This document shows, piece by piece, positions 13,801 to 27,179 of a stretch of DNA of 64,000 nucleotides. Both the position numbers and the translations under genes were made by a program. The first letter of the stretch is position 1. Every line of letters starts with the position of its first letter. The notes beneath the pieces were generated by a model, which was not told the DNA's origin, ran no database searches, and was given only the letters and a program-made list of their open reading frames with translations. This DNA is from Acanthosepion esculentum (Eukaryota; Mollusca; Cephalopoda; Sepiida; Sepiidae), in assembly GCA_964036315.1 (NCBI GenBank), contig OZ038480.1:16173844-16237843 (forward strand). Direction: 5' to 3'.

Positions 13801-16800
13801 CATCTCTGATGTGTTTATTGCTTTTATAAGCTTCAGTATTTGAAATCATTGCTAATTTCAAATAATGAATAAAGAAAGATTTGAACAGAGGCCTTAAACC
13901 CTAAATGAAAAGAATATATTGATATTTTTACCTAAGCATGAAGCAAAGCTTAAATGTTTTTTGCTGTAGATGGCTTTAAGCTTTTGCTATGCAAAGGTTG
14001 ATTTTTTAATTATAATTACATGATAGATATTTGTATATATTTAATACTCTGTTGACCATTATTTTGGTCAGTCAAACATCAAAACTGAATTCTTTAATTT
14101 ATGAAACTTTAAGAGAATATAAATTGAACATGTAAATTTGAAATAAAAACATTTGTAAATGGTAGAAAATTATTTACAAAATAAGATGAAATATGTTAAG
14201 TTTATCAACTTTTGGGATTTAAAATCACAAATTTGGGTGACAAATATTGAAATTGAATTGGGATAACTTGGGTTTAATTTATTATGTGGTATTTACAGTT
14301 GAGAGTTTAGATGTTGTGAAATGATTGGTAAATGCAGTGCATATGGAGGAAAGAGTAGGAACAGTGGTAAATATATACAGTGTAACCCGGATATAAGAGA
14401 GTTGTCGGGACCGGAGAAGAAGTCTCTTATATCCGGGTTTGGTCTATTTTGTTTTATTAACACAGGCTCTAATTTGGGACCAGAGAAAATCTCTCTTATA
14501 TACGGGTTACACTGTAAGTGAATAGGCAGTGAACTTAAAAACTAAAAATCTGATACAGTGTGGTTGGCTTTTCAGTGTATCAAAATTGTTTCCCCTTTCT
14601 CTTTTTATCTTTTAATGAAATTGTTGTTGACAAAAATCTGTTGGTTTTAAAAATGTCTTTTGTTGTCTATTTATTGCGTGCACAATTTGAGTGATTCTGA
14701 CTCTGTGGAGACAAACTGCTTATATCCAGGATTTGGGTTTTTCTATTTAACTAAAAGCTCTCGGTTTGTAAGTGCTATAACTCGGGATTAGTAGGGAGAT
14801 AGCTTTGTGGCAAAATAGGCTTCATCATGTGTCTAAAGATACACAATATGGTAACCTTTCTACCTTTGTATCTTGCGATGGGGTACCTTAGATTTGTATT
14901 TGAAATTGGACAATGTGGCTCAAATGAGGGGGAAGTAGATTAAATCAGAAGAGGCTTTTTACAGAAGGGAGGATGAAATGGACTGGAGAACAAGTGGATA
15001 TATAAGCTAATGGGATGAGATAATTGGCTAAATTTATCGGAGAGAGACGCTAATAAGAACAATCAAGCTTTCATTTATGATTGGTTTCCCTGGTCATATT
15101 TTTGTTGCCAGACATTGAAAGTGTCTATATATGTTATATAGAAATAAAGTGTCGCTGCCAACACTGGAGTTTGAACATGGATCACCAGAGAGCAAACACA
15201 GGCGAGTGTTATTCAAAGGTGTCTGACACCAGTGTTGTTCAATGGCATTACTATAGTTGTATCTGCGATTACAAAGTCTCTACTACAACAAGCATTACTG
15301 TGATGAAAGACATGACTTACCTCAGAATTCGAAACGAGTGCAAACATGTCTTGCCTGCAAAGTGATGACAAAAAGAAATATGGCCACTATTGAAGACGCA
15401 ATTTATGCGCGCATATCTCGTCCAAAACAAGACGATATTTGCACACATGCAAATTTTGGCCGTATTGGAATAGCATAAAAAGCCGGGTGCCAGCAGCACA
15501 ACAAAACCAAAGTGATTTGGCAGACAGCGTGCAATAGAGCTGGACGTATGGATTGACATACGGACAAAGAAGTCGTCGAAGTAGGTGCAGCTGAGCTGGT
15601 GTCTGTTTCACAACTGCCCAGTGTAACGGCTGAGAAAAGGAGCCACGCAATCCATTTTCTTGAGGCAACCGAAGAAGAAAAAATAGCTGGCCTGCCGGCG
15701 AGCACCACACTTTTTGCCACACCCCTATCCCATCCCCTCCTCACCATTTTTCTCTACAATTACGAAAGTGACGAGTGTTCGTTGACATCACAAAACTATA
15801 ATAGATTTGGTAGCCAGGGACAGTGGGTGTTAGCATTGATCAAAACCCAGCATTTAGCAGTAGGGAATCTAATATATGACAAACCATGAATAATAGGGAA
15901 TTTATAGGGAGGGGTTAATGAGTATGAATGGGTAGCACAGTGGAGTAATGGATAGCGGCTTGGATTGAGGAATCTGGGAATTGAATTCTAGTTGGATCCA
16001 TTACATTCACTTACATGCTAATACCCTTGGGAAAGGTATGACTCTTCTTCTTCTACCCTCAGCTATGGGTAAATAGCAGGACAGATTGGGTTCTATAACC
16101 TTGGATGGTAACTGGTCTAGGAGAAGGAAAAACTCTGAATTCAAAACTGTCCTGAAGGGGGTTGGGCTCTATCGGGCTATCTTGCTCAAGAAACACCACT
16201 TCTGCTGTTGCTGCAGTACTACATATGGTGCCCCTACGAGTCTACAGGTTATGGGATATATAATTAAAAAAAAAAAAAAAAAAAATGAATGATATTCAAT
16301 GGGTTGTGTTTTATTTGTCTGTGTCTGCATATGGTCAAGGACTGTAAAAAACCCAATCCTGCTTTGACATGATAACTTATCTGACTGTGTAGGTTATCTA
16401 ATTAGCCAGGCACCTTTACATTCATTCAAACCTGTTTGTAAGGAGCAAGACAAAAACCAGTGTTGATAATAGTTGCATGACTACCTTCAAAGCTGGTGAA
16501 CAGTAGGAGTGGAATGAGCAGATTTTAATATCAAGCAATGGCCAGAAGCAGAATGGTTCTGTAAGGTAGTTTTCTATGTTGTATAAGGTCAGCTGTTATG
16601 AGTGCTCTCTAGTACAGAAAAGTTAAATTTGAGAAAGTGAAAGGGTTAAAGGTGTCCTCATGACTGAGATTGAGTGGTGGGGGTGGGGGGTATCGTTGCT
16701 TCAATCAATGAAAATAAGACCAAGCTAGTGTTGAACTTTGAGGAATTGAATAGCTGTGTGGCATAAGAGGAGGAACAAATGCCATGGGCGTGGACTTTTT

Positions 16801-17250
16801 GATTTGGAAACGGCCTTACATGAGAAACTGGTATTGGTGAGGAGGGGGTTGCTAGCAGGTGAATTACAAAAACAGAAAGCACAATTAAATAGGTTGGGAT
16901 TTGGGTAGAATTTTGCATAGAAAATCATGGTAACCATCCTCAAGACTATATTGGGAAAGATATATAATGAAAAGGGGGCCTCCATCTCTGACATAGATGG
17001 TTTATTTATGGATAGAACAGGTAATTTGGGTTGAATGCAAAATAGCTGAGATCATTGGGAAGAGCAGCTTTGGGGTGGGTAAATAAGGTCCCTGAATTGA
17101 AAGCCCATTTGATGATGCATGAAAAGGTACTTCTATATGTGGAAGGCTGGTAAGTCACTACGCTATCAAATGGCTTTGAACTGCATATGCCACTTATTAG
17201 TGGCAGTAAGTGCGCGCGCACACACACACACGTGTGTGTGTGCATGTATG

Positions 17251-17304
<54 letters not shown>

Positions 17305-20300
17305 TTGATCAAAATTGCTTAATATTTCTTGTATTTTATTTTTCAGCTTTTATCAAAACCTCACAAGTGATTAAAGCAAAAGTTCCAATCCTTAAATTCT
17401 GGGATGACATCAGGTAACATGTCTACTTTGTGTGTGTGTCTTGGAATTAGACTTGTTTTACTCTTTATAGCTTTTAGGAAAATTGTTTGATAAACTTTTC
17501 ACTTTTTCAGCCGGGTTGAGTGTGATCTGAACATCAATAATTCAGTTGGAATCAGGAATACCCACTTACTGAAAGCCTATGCTAGATGTAAGGAACTGTT
17601 TTTATTACTTGGATTTATGATTTTACAAAATTCCTCCCCCTTTTTTTTTTTTTTTTTTTTTTTTTTTCCCAATGACCTTTTGGTCAAAGTTCTTATGAAA
17701 TAACTGCAAGTTAGCAGAAATGATTTGATCATAGCATAATAATGTATTTGTGATTTGCTTGTTTTTATTTTATTTCTCTGTAGTGGATTGGAGAGTTATG
17801 CCTTTGGTTCTGTTCATCAAATACTGGTCTCGTTTTCATGACATCAACGATGCACGGAAACAAACCATCTCAAGTTATTCATTAGGCCTCATGGCTATTC
17901 ATTATCTTCAATGTGAGTAATTCTTCTAATTTCTTTTGTTTTTATGTTGGTAATTACAAACCAGGGCCATCCTGGGTATGGCGATAAACTATTTAACTTT
18001 AAGTGTTTAATCATATCAAGTCAAATGGTATGGCGTTTTAAGTGGTATTTGGCTCTCAAATTTCATAGATTCTGTCTCTTGAAGGTGAGCTAAAAATTTC
18101 ACATCAAGGGCCATCATTTGCCCTTGTACGACATATGGTACCAAAATTGTAATTTTGTGCTGGTTTACAATTCCCAGTTGTCATGGTGCTGAGAATCAAG
18201 CTAGAATGCAAAACTGGTTTAAAACTTAATTTTTTTTAAAAAATGCCAGTGTTTATGAAGGGGTGCATAGATTCATTTAACATGCAGATGTGACACTATG
18301 GTTCGGACACTTAGATAAACATCAGACCTTCCTTTTATATATCTCGAGCGTTTCATGGCCAGGATAACGGTCTTTGAATTTGGGTGTTCTAAGCAGTACC
18401 CACTTGACTAAAGGGGGAACAAAAAATAAGTAAATTGGAGCTTTTAAGGTCAAGTAACAACCAAGCTGGATGTAGAGAATTTCCAGTCAGGCATCTGTTA
18501 AGTCACATTTGTTCTGGTCTGCCCTTAGATTGTTCTTTGGATAGTTAGATGCTGATCATTTGTGTTGCCAACCATCTATTGTGATGAGAAGAGAGTTAAG
18601 TATCAAAAGAAAGAGTTGAGTTGTTAACCCAACATGGCAGAAATTGTCTCGAGTATCAACTTACCTACAAAAAGACCAAGAAAGCAAAGCCCTGAATCAA
18701 ATTATCTAAATATGTTGAAAATGGGGTTAGTCCATTTCTCGCCATGACATCTTGTGAATGTGCAATGGGCCCATATCGATCCTCCAAGTCTACAAGTCGA
18801 CCATTCGCCCTTGCATGGAGTATTGCTGCCATATATGGTCTGGGGCTCCTGCTGTTTGCCTCAGGGTTCTTGATAAGATCCAGAGATGGATAGGCAACGT
18901 GATTGGCCCTGATCTGTCATCTCGTCTGCAGTCGCTCTCTCACAGACGCGATGTTGCCTCACTCTGCCTTTTTTACAAGTACTTTCACGGTAATTGCTCT
19001 GAGGAGCTGCTTTCGCTTGTCCCTAGGCCTCGTGAATTTAAACGCCCCACGAGGCTGGCATTCCGCTCCCACCCCTACACCGTGGAAACTGTTAGATGCA
19101 GACGTCTCTTCTACTCCAATAGCTTCATGTCTCGCACATCTCGCCTATGGAACTTCCTTCCCTATTACCGTTTCCCTGACAATTACAATCTCCAACGGTT
19201 TAAGTGTAGTGTCAATCGACATCTCCAGTTGCCTTGAGCTATCCACTTCCCTTCTCCACATCCTTTCATTTTTCATTCCTATCTGCTCTCGCTCCAAATC
19301 TTCTGTAACCCCCTTGCCTTGATCGACCCACTGTCTTTCTCCACATCCTCTCCTATCTGCTCTTCCTCCAACCCTTCTTTAACCCCTTGCGTGATAGTGG
19401 CTTCCAGCCTTGCTTGGGGTGATACGCTTAAAAAAAAAAAACACTGACTTAAATGAGATGCAATCTGGAGTAATCGTTGGCCAGTTAGTGAGCGGCTAAG
19501 TGAGAGCTATGTTGTATGGTTACACAGGCACATGTGGTCACTTAAAAGACTGCTTGATTAAAACTCTTGTATAAGGTATTACAGTAAATGAGATATTTTA
19601 AAGACAGGTGAAACAATTTCTGGGATGAGAAGTTATTGTTTACATTTGTATTAATTTCCTCATCATTGTTATTATCACAACATTCAAATATTATGCTTTC
19701 TGGCCTTCTTCGGGTAACCTTTTTAAGGAATTTCAGACTGAAACCTTTAATCTACACTGGTGCATTGCTCTTGTCATGATATCTCATCTTGTTCTTATTT
19801 AGTACTGGTCATTGTTCATTTCGTTTCCACAGTCTGAATTGAACTCACAATTGCAATGCCTGCCAATTACTGTTGTTGTGTGGGGGCCTGGTTCTAGTAA
19901 ATAAAAATAAATTTGTAAATTGGATGGCCTAGTAGTCATGAGTTCAATCCATGCTCTAGGTAGTTCAGACTTTGTGGAAATAGAGGAAGCAATAACTGAA
20001 CAGTATTTAAAAAATATAACATATTGGGCAAAATATTTCCAGGAAAATTGACTTGAAAGCAAACTCTAGCTACTGCATTCAAACAGTATTGGCATGCTGA
20101 ACACTTGCAAACTCTTTCCGTTTTGACTTGTTTAAAATTATCAAAACAAAAATTGTCACAGGAGTTGGTTGCACTTCTGTAGAGTAATGGCAAGTAGAGA
20201 AAAGAGTCTGCCAGGCATGAACCTGATCATTTGGTGTGTTTGTCAACTATACATTTACACAGCTCTAATGTTTTGCACTTTGGAAACAAAGATATTTCTC

Positions 20301-23300
20301 AAATGAATGTCTACATCTGATAGCGAAACTATATCAGTCCACAAAATCACACCTCTAATGAGGACCTCAATAAAGAAACATTTCGAATCTCATCAGGAGC
20401 ATCACAAGGAGGAAATGAGATCCCCAGTCTATGCCCTGCAGATATACAATCACAGAAGGGAAGAGATCATTCACATTACAAACAAAGCTACTAATAGAAA
20501 ACAACATTCCTACTCTCCCTCTCATGGCCAATGTACTGATGATAGGTGTATGCTGATGATATAGGGCAGGGGTGTCCAAACTTTTTTTCAAAGCTGGTCA
20601 GATTTGATGAGGTAAATATGCATGAGGCGAGGGCCAACTATTCTGCTTGGCATTCTTTGAACCATTAAAATTAAATGCAAATGAACTATCTTGATAAAAA
20701 TTTTATTGCAAATAGCATATTTTCATTTCTTCACATAGATGACAAATTTAAACGGGCATTACCAAAATCACTCAGCCTGTCATATTTGAAGCCCATATAA
20801 GATGAAGTAAAATATGTCTGGAAGTGATCATATATCTCTGGTTAATCTTAAACATTACATATTATTAGTAATTAATATTGTCTGTCAACTGCTAAGTTAA
20901 AAACATGATATAACACCAACATTCATCTTATTAAGAAGTAGAAAACAGTGACACAAGTCCAAGTGTCTAAATATATTCATAACTGATTTTGATCAACAAA
21001 AAACATTTAATTCACAAAGATTTTAGAATTTATTAATCTCGGATAACAAATAATTTGCCTGTACTAATGTGAAGGGTGATACTGAGATCTGGACTGTAGT
21101 ATGTAGCCCAGGTCTGATTCAAAGGCGGTGATTTTAGAAATTGTCTGGAAAAGGCCATGGTCAGGGTCACACTGCCAGAGGGCAGCCACACAATGCTGCT
21201 GTTATCTTTTGGTAAAACATGAAATTGCATTTCTTAGGTGTGTACTTTGATTGACAATACTGGCAGGCTGTAAGTGATACATTCTATGACAGGATGGGGG
21301 AGGGGGCATATGAAATTTGACAATGGACCCGAGTTTGGACATGCCTGATATAGGTATTCAGTGTTGGGATAAGAATGTTCCAAGAAATATGACCCGCACA
21401 TTTCCAAAACGGAAACTATGATCTGTAATTGGAATGAAAGCAGTGATGGCACTTGAATTGAACCCGTAATAAAAATTCAAAATGTGGAATTAGTAAATAC
21501 TAAACATTTTAGATACTTTGGTGTATGGATCAGTTATAACAAATTTAGTATAGGAGAAAAGGAAATTGAAAATAGTATCAGCTGTGCTAAATGTAGTTTC
21601 AAACAACACTGCAAACTGCTACAAAACCAAAATATTAACTTAAAAACTAGCCATGATGTTAAATAGTCTCTTCAGATTGAGAATTTGATATGAATGTTAT
21701 GCGTGGTACCAAACTCATTCAGAAATCTCTAAAACTGTCAGCTGTATACAACTACTTTCTCAGATCAATGGTTAATGGCTTTAAGTGATTGAAGTCAAGC
21801 TCTTAGTGAGGACCTTTCATTTGAACTTATTAGACCAGTATTACAGAATCACAAAGAACTCTACCAAATAACAGAAATCACGTCACATGAGGGCTTGCGA
21901 CAACTAAAAAAACAAACAATCAATCAATTAAGATACTGATGTTCCACCTTACTCCAAAGTAAAGCTTAGGAAGGAAAGCACCCATTAATAGTGGAAAGAG
22001 TGATAACAGCTAGTGGACATGAGAAAAATTATTTTCCTGACATTGTTTTAAGCTGAAAGATAAATTTCAACTGACAATAAAACTGGCTGTTTAGTCAATG
22101 AGTGCCAAATTTTTCCTTATGGAAATGGTTAAAATTACCTTTACCTGTGACATATGCCCAGCCAGTCCATTCGATGTTTGATCCCTGTTGCTGACTGTTG
22201 AATGGATCACTTCAATCCAAGCCTTGTCCCACATTGTGTTTGATTTAGATCACAAGGCTGGCAAGGATCAATTGTCAACAGGAATCGTTGAAATGGTTTG
22301 GTCCGGACAAAGTGAAGCCACAAGTCATAGGACAAATTGTAATAAAGAAAATGTTTTGTATAACATTTCTTGTACAAAGCTGATGATACAATATCAGTTC
22401 TTCAGGTAGAAATATGTTCTTCATGCAGGAATATATTGTCATGCAAAGTTATTTGACCCTTCCCTTCTTCAAAAATTTCATGACACTTTGTTCATCGTGA
22501 CTAAGTCTGAACAAGGCTTCTGGAACACAGCACAAAGTCAGGGGTCTTCTTGTCACTTTGATCTTCTGTTCATATGGATCTTTGTTCAAAACTGGCCTGG
22601 GGTCTGACATGATTTGGGATTTTGGTGATTCCCCTAATTTCTTTGACTCTGGGAAATTAATTGTATGCCCAATTTTGGAGAGGCCCCTCCAGGGTGTAGT
22701 GGCAGCAGAATATCAATCCATCCTAACACCTTCCTTCTCGTATTTGTACCTCATACCAATACTTCCCAATTCCTTCACCTCCCTTGGTTCTATCTAGACC
22801 TTTCACTTTGGTTGTCTTATCTCCAATTATTAATTTTAATTAATGTCCAAAATTTTTATCAATGGAATTCAACCCCTTTCACCTTCCCAATCAGGCAATC
22901 ACCAGCAGCTCCCTCGACAGCCTCCTCTTGTAGCATTTTGACTCTTATCTAAAGAAATTTTACTGCCCCACTGATTTATGCCTTCCCTTCCTTTTTTTTG
23001 ACAAGTGATTAAAAAAACAAAAAAACAATTCTCCAACTTTGCCTTTGCTTCCAAAAAACCCTAAGTATCACCTTTCAACCTACTTTCCTTACTGGGTTAT
23101 GGCCAGCAGATAATTCCATAACACGAATTTTTAGAAATAATAGTGTCTCCATTTTGGTTTTTACATCACCTCTCTATTTTTCTTCTTTTGACAAGTGATA
23201 AGGAAAGAAAAACAATTTTTTTTATGCATGCCTTTGTTTCCAGAACACCTTAATTTTTATCTTGACTGACTTTTCCCTGCCAGGTTTTGGCAAGCAGATA

Positions 23301-24397
23301 ATTCCATAGCCTGGATTTTAAAAACAATGGTGTCTCTATTTCAGCTTTTACATCACCTCTTCCCTAAACCCTCCGGGTTTAAATTTCTTGTTTTACCCAA
23401 GCAAGAAGGGGGTGAAAAAAAGACAACCCCCCCTGAATTTAATAAAATCTAGTCTCAATTCTGTATATTTATCGATCTATCTTTCAACCATTAAAGTGTC
23501 ACATCTGTCTCTCTCTAACCATCAAGCTATCTATTCAACCCTTAAAGTGTCACATATCAAGTGGACCCTAAAGACAGATGTGTCTGCATTTAGATAAGAT
23601 AATGCTGCAGTATCACCCTTAGTAATGGGATACAGTCTTTAAATAATATTACCAAAGATAATTTAAAGTACACTATTTACATTATTCGGACTATTGTCCT
23701 CATCTTTGTAACCATATTTATCACAACATTTCGGCTGTTGTCCGCTCCAGTCTTCTTCAGGTGGTTGGAATGTCAAACTCAACCTTTTATTTCGCTCGCT
23801 GGGGTAAACTGTTCTAGTTCCACGTGCCATGTCTAATGTATGTTGGTTATCTCCTGTTAATTCCCCTCCCCAAGTTCTCCACCACCTTAACCAGGTATTG
23901 AACTCACTCCCTGGGTCCGGTGACTGGGTCTAACCAACATCTTTATCCACTGTGCCATGTGTCCTTAAGTCTACCCCAGTGAGCGAAATAAAAGGTTCAG
24001 TTCAACATTCCAACCACCTGAAGTAGGCTGGAGCATACAACGGCCGAAACGTTGTGATAAATATAGCAACAAAGATTCGGACAATAGTCCGAATAATGTA
24101 AATGGTGTACATAATACCTCATCTCAGAAATATAGACAAATAATTTAAAGTTTTTAGAAAAGATGACATCAGCTTAAGTGATGCACCACAAAGTTTCATC
24201 TGTTGATTTCAATGATGACTTTTGTCTGAACTCTCAAGAAATAATTGGACAGGCTCAAAATTCAAGCCATTCAACAGTTTATTCATTGGCAACAACTGAG
24301 AAAGTACCTAAACTTGGGGAATGGGTTCCCAATGATTTGACAAATAGCAACCATAAAGTGAATCGATATAGGTACTCTTATGGCTACATCTAGCTCC

Positions 24398-24465
<68 letters not shown>

Positions 24466-24837
24466 AAAACTGGTAATGAAAAATGTCTTTTTACAAGAAT
24501 ATATACCAGTGCAAACAATAGCTTAATAGAAGTGCAACTTTTCATGGATTTCTCAAGGAATGTTTTGGTGATTCTGTTGATATGACTCACTTTGAGTTGC
24601 TACCAGTTAATGCTATGATCACAATAGACATTTAAACATTGCTTTGAAAGGAGGGATGTCCAGTTTGATCAACTGTGAAAGTGCTGTTTTCCATCATAAT
24701 GTCTGGTTGGATACATCAAAGATCACATTTGAAAAGAATTGAAGACCTTTACTCAGAACAAATTTCATATTGTTTTTCTCCAACTCTTACTCCATCTATT
24801 TGCCACCTCCATTTTTTTTTTTTTTCTCTCTCTCTCA

Positions 24838-24894
<57 letters not shown>

Positions 24895-25880
24895 GACTTT
24901 TTTAAAAACAGCTTTAGGAAGCTTGTAAATTGTTTGGGCGTTATTAATGGTGATGAAACTTATGTTAATGAATAAATTCTGTCAAAACCTGAATCTTTTC
25001 TTTTCCCCGACCCTAAATTTGTACACAACTAATGTGATGTCTTGAGTTTGGAAAATGGAATCATTTACTTTATCTGAACAAATTGTTAATTAACTGAAAT
25101 TTGAATCATTAATGAAATAGGTTAATGGCTGTGTATGATTTTAAAACAATGTTGCTTTTTATTTTGTAATTAACTGATGACTCTACTAAAGACTGTTTCT
25201 GAGAGATCCTATATGTATTACATTTTTAATTATTTATTTTTCAGGTGGCACCAAACCTCCAGTTTTACCGTCCCTCCAAAAACTCTACCCGGTAATTTTT
25301 TTTTTTCCTAATAGCCAAGAAGAGTGATGATAATGGCAGTTTTTTTTTTTTTTTTTTTTTTTTTTTGTTTCTTCTCCCACTCTATGAATAAAAGTATCCA
25401 ATGTACTGATCTTGAATTTTCTTAGATAAAATATGCTGAGCAGAAAATTGTCCCATACAATTTTATTTTGAAAACGGAATTTTTCCATACGGATTTTAGA
25501 ATTCATGGCTTATGTTTAAAGGATGTGATATGGTTGTGATTTAGAACCTATTCTTAAATACAATAGATTTCCTTTCTATTTGATGTCAAGCCATATTTTC
25601 ATTTGTACAAGGATATAAATCACTTTAAAATTGGTTAATTTGTTACTTCCTTTTGGTTTTGCTTGTTCTTTGTCTTATATCATATCTTTTTCTACTTAAG
25701 GACGTTTTCAGTATCAGCAATGACATCAGCTCTCTGCGTTTGGATGAGGAACTGCCTCCATACAAATCTGAAAATGAAGAAAGTCTAGGTGACCTTTTTC
25801 TAGGATTTCTCAAGTACTATGCTACAAATTTTGAGTGAGTATTACAACTTCATTGCATTGTTCTTTGTCTTATTACCAGA

Positions 25881-25919
<39 letters not shown>

Positions 25920-27107
25920 AGAATTGGACATTGTCCGACAATTTATTTAAAGACATTTATATTATGTTTAACGTTCTTTTTATAGATACAAGTATTTAAG
26001 CAAATGCTCTGTTTTATAATAAACAGTATTAAATAACATTTACTGGCCTGAATGTCCGAGAAATTTTCATAGAAAATTTTTGCTCTCCGACAGGAATCGA
26101 ACCTGTATCCTATACGGAACCATCATTTCGCGTGATGTGCCTTAACCTTTCGGCCACAGAGCGGCGTCTGGTTAGCAAGGTCGATTTTACTATCTTTAAA
26201 CTTAAATCTTCCATGAATCTCTTCTATTCATATCTGCTCTAGCGTATCAAATGTAAACAAATGACGTCATATATTTTAGAATTGGACATTGTCCGACAAT
26301 TTATTTAAAGACATTTATATTATGTTTAACGTTCTTTTTATAGATACAAAATTTCTATGAAAATTTCTCTGACATTCAGGCCGGTAAATGTTATTTAATA
26401 CTGTTTATTATAAAACAGAGCATTTGCTTAAATACATGTATCTATAAAAAGAACGTTAAACATAATATAAATGTCTTTAAATAAATTGTCGGACAATGTC
26501 CAATTCTAAAATTGCTTAAATACTTGTATCTATAAAAAGAACGTTAAACATAATATAAATGTCTTTATATATATATATATATATATATTAAAACCCATTT
26601 CTGATATTGGCAGACATCTCTGTAATATCACACAGCATTGGTTTGGTTCTTTTGTTACTGCCTTTCAGTTTCAAACGCTCTGCTATTTCTATACGCACTG
26701 GGACCAAGTTACCAATTGAAATAGTGAAACACAAGGTAGGCACTCCTGGTCAATGGAAGTGCCTCTGTATTGAAGGTAAGTCAATACCTTTCACATTAAA
26801 TTCCATTCTCAAAACCACAAATCTAGCTGGAGGCCAACAAAGCCAGTAAAGCTTTGGTTTACCATTGTGAATGTCACAAGTTAGAACAAAACCATGATTC
26901 CATTTTCTAAATATTCAAAATTGTATTATGTTAGATCATAATATCTTAAAGATTATCTATTATCATATGTTCCCGTTGTATGTAGAATGTAAATTAAACG
27001 TGTTTGATCAATTCACTCACTTCCACTTTTAAAGTTTCTCTCAAATGTTAATATTCCAGAAGCATAAATTTGATTCAATGAAGCGATACATACATACATA
27101 CATACAT

Positions 27108-27179
<72 letters not shown>

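Noticed and set aside
15317..15747. Several overlapping minus-strand open frames of 80-114 codons
   Set aside because: Three frames overlap in the same DNA with no homology or splice context; they reflect locally higher GC content.
26083..26163. Functional tRNA-Ser gene
   Set aside because: U33 is replaced by G, there is an acceptor mismatch and an unfitting discriminator, and it sits inside a mobile element, so pseudogene is the safer call.
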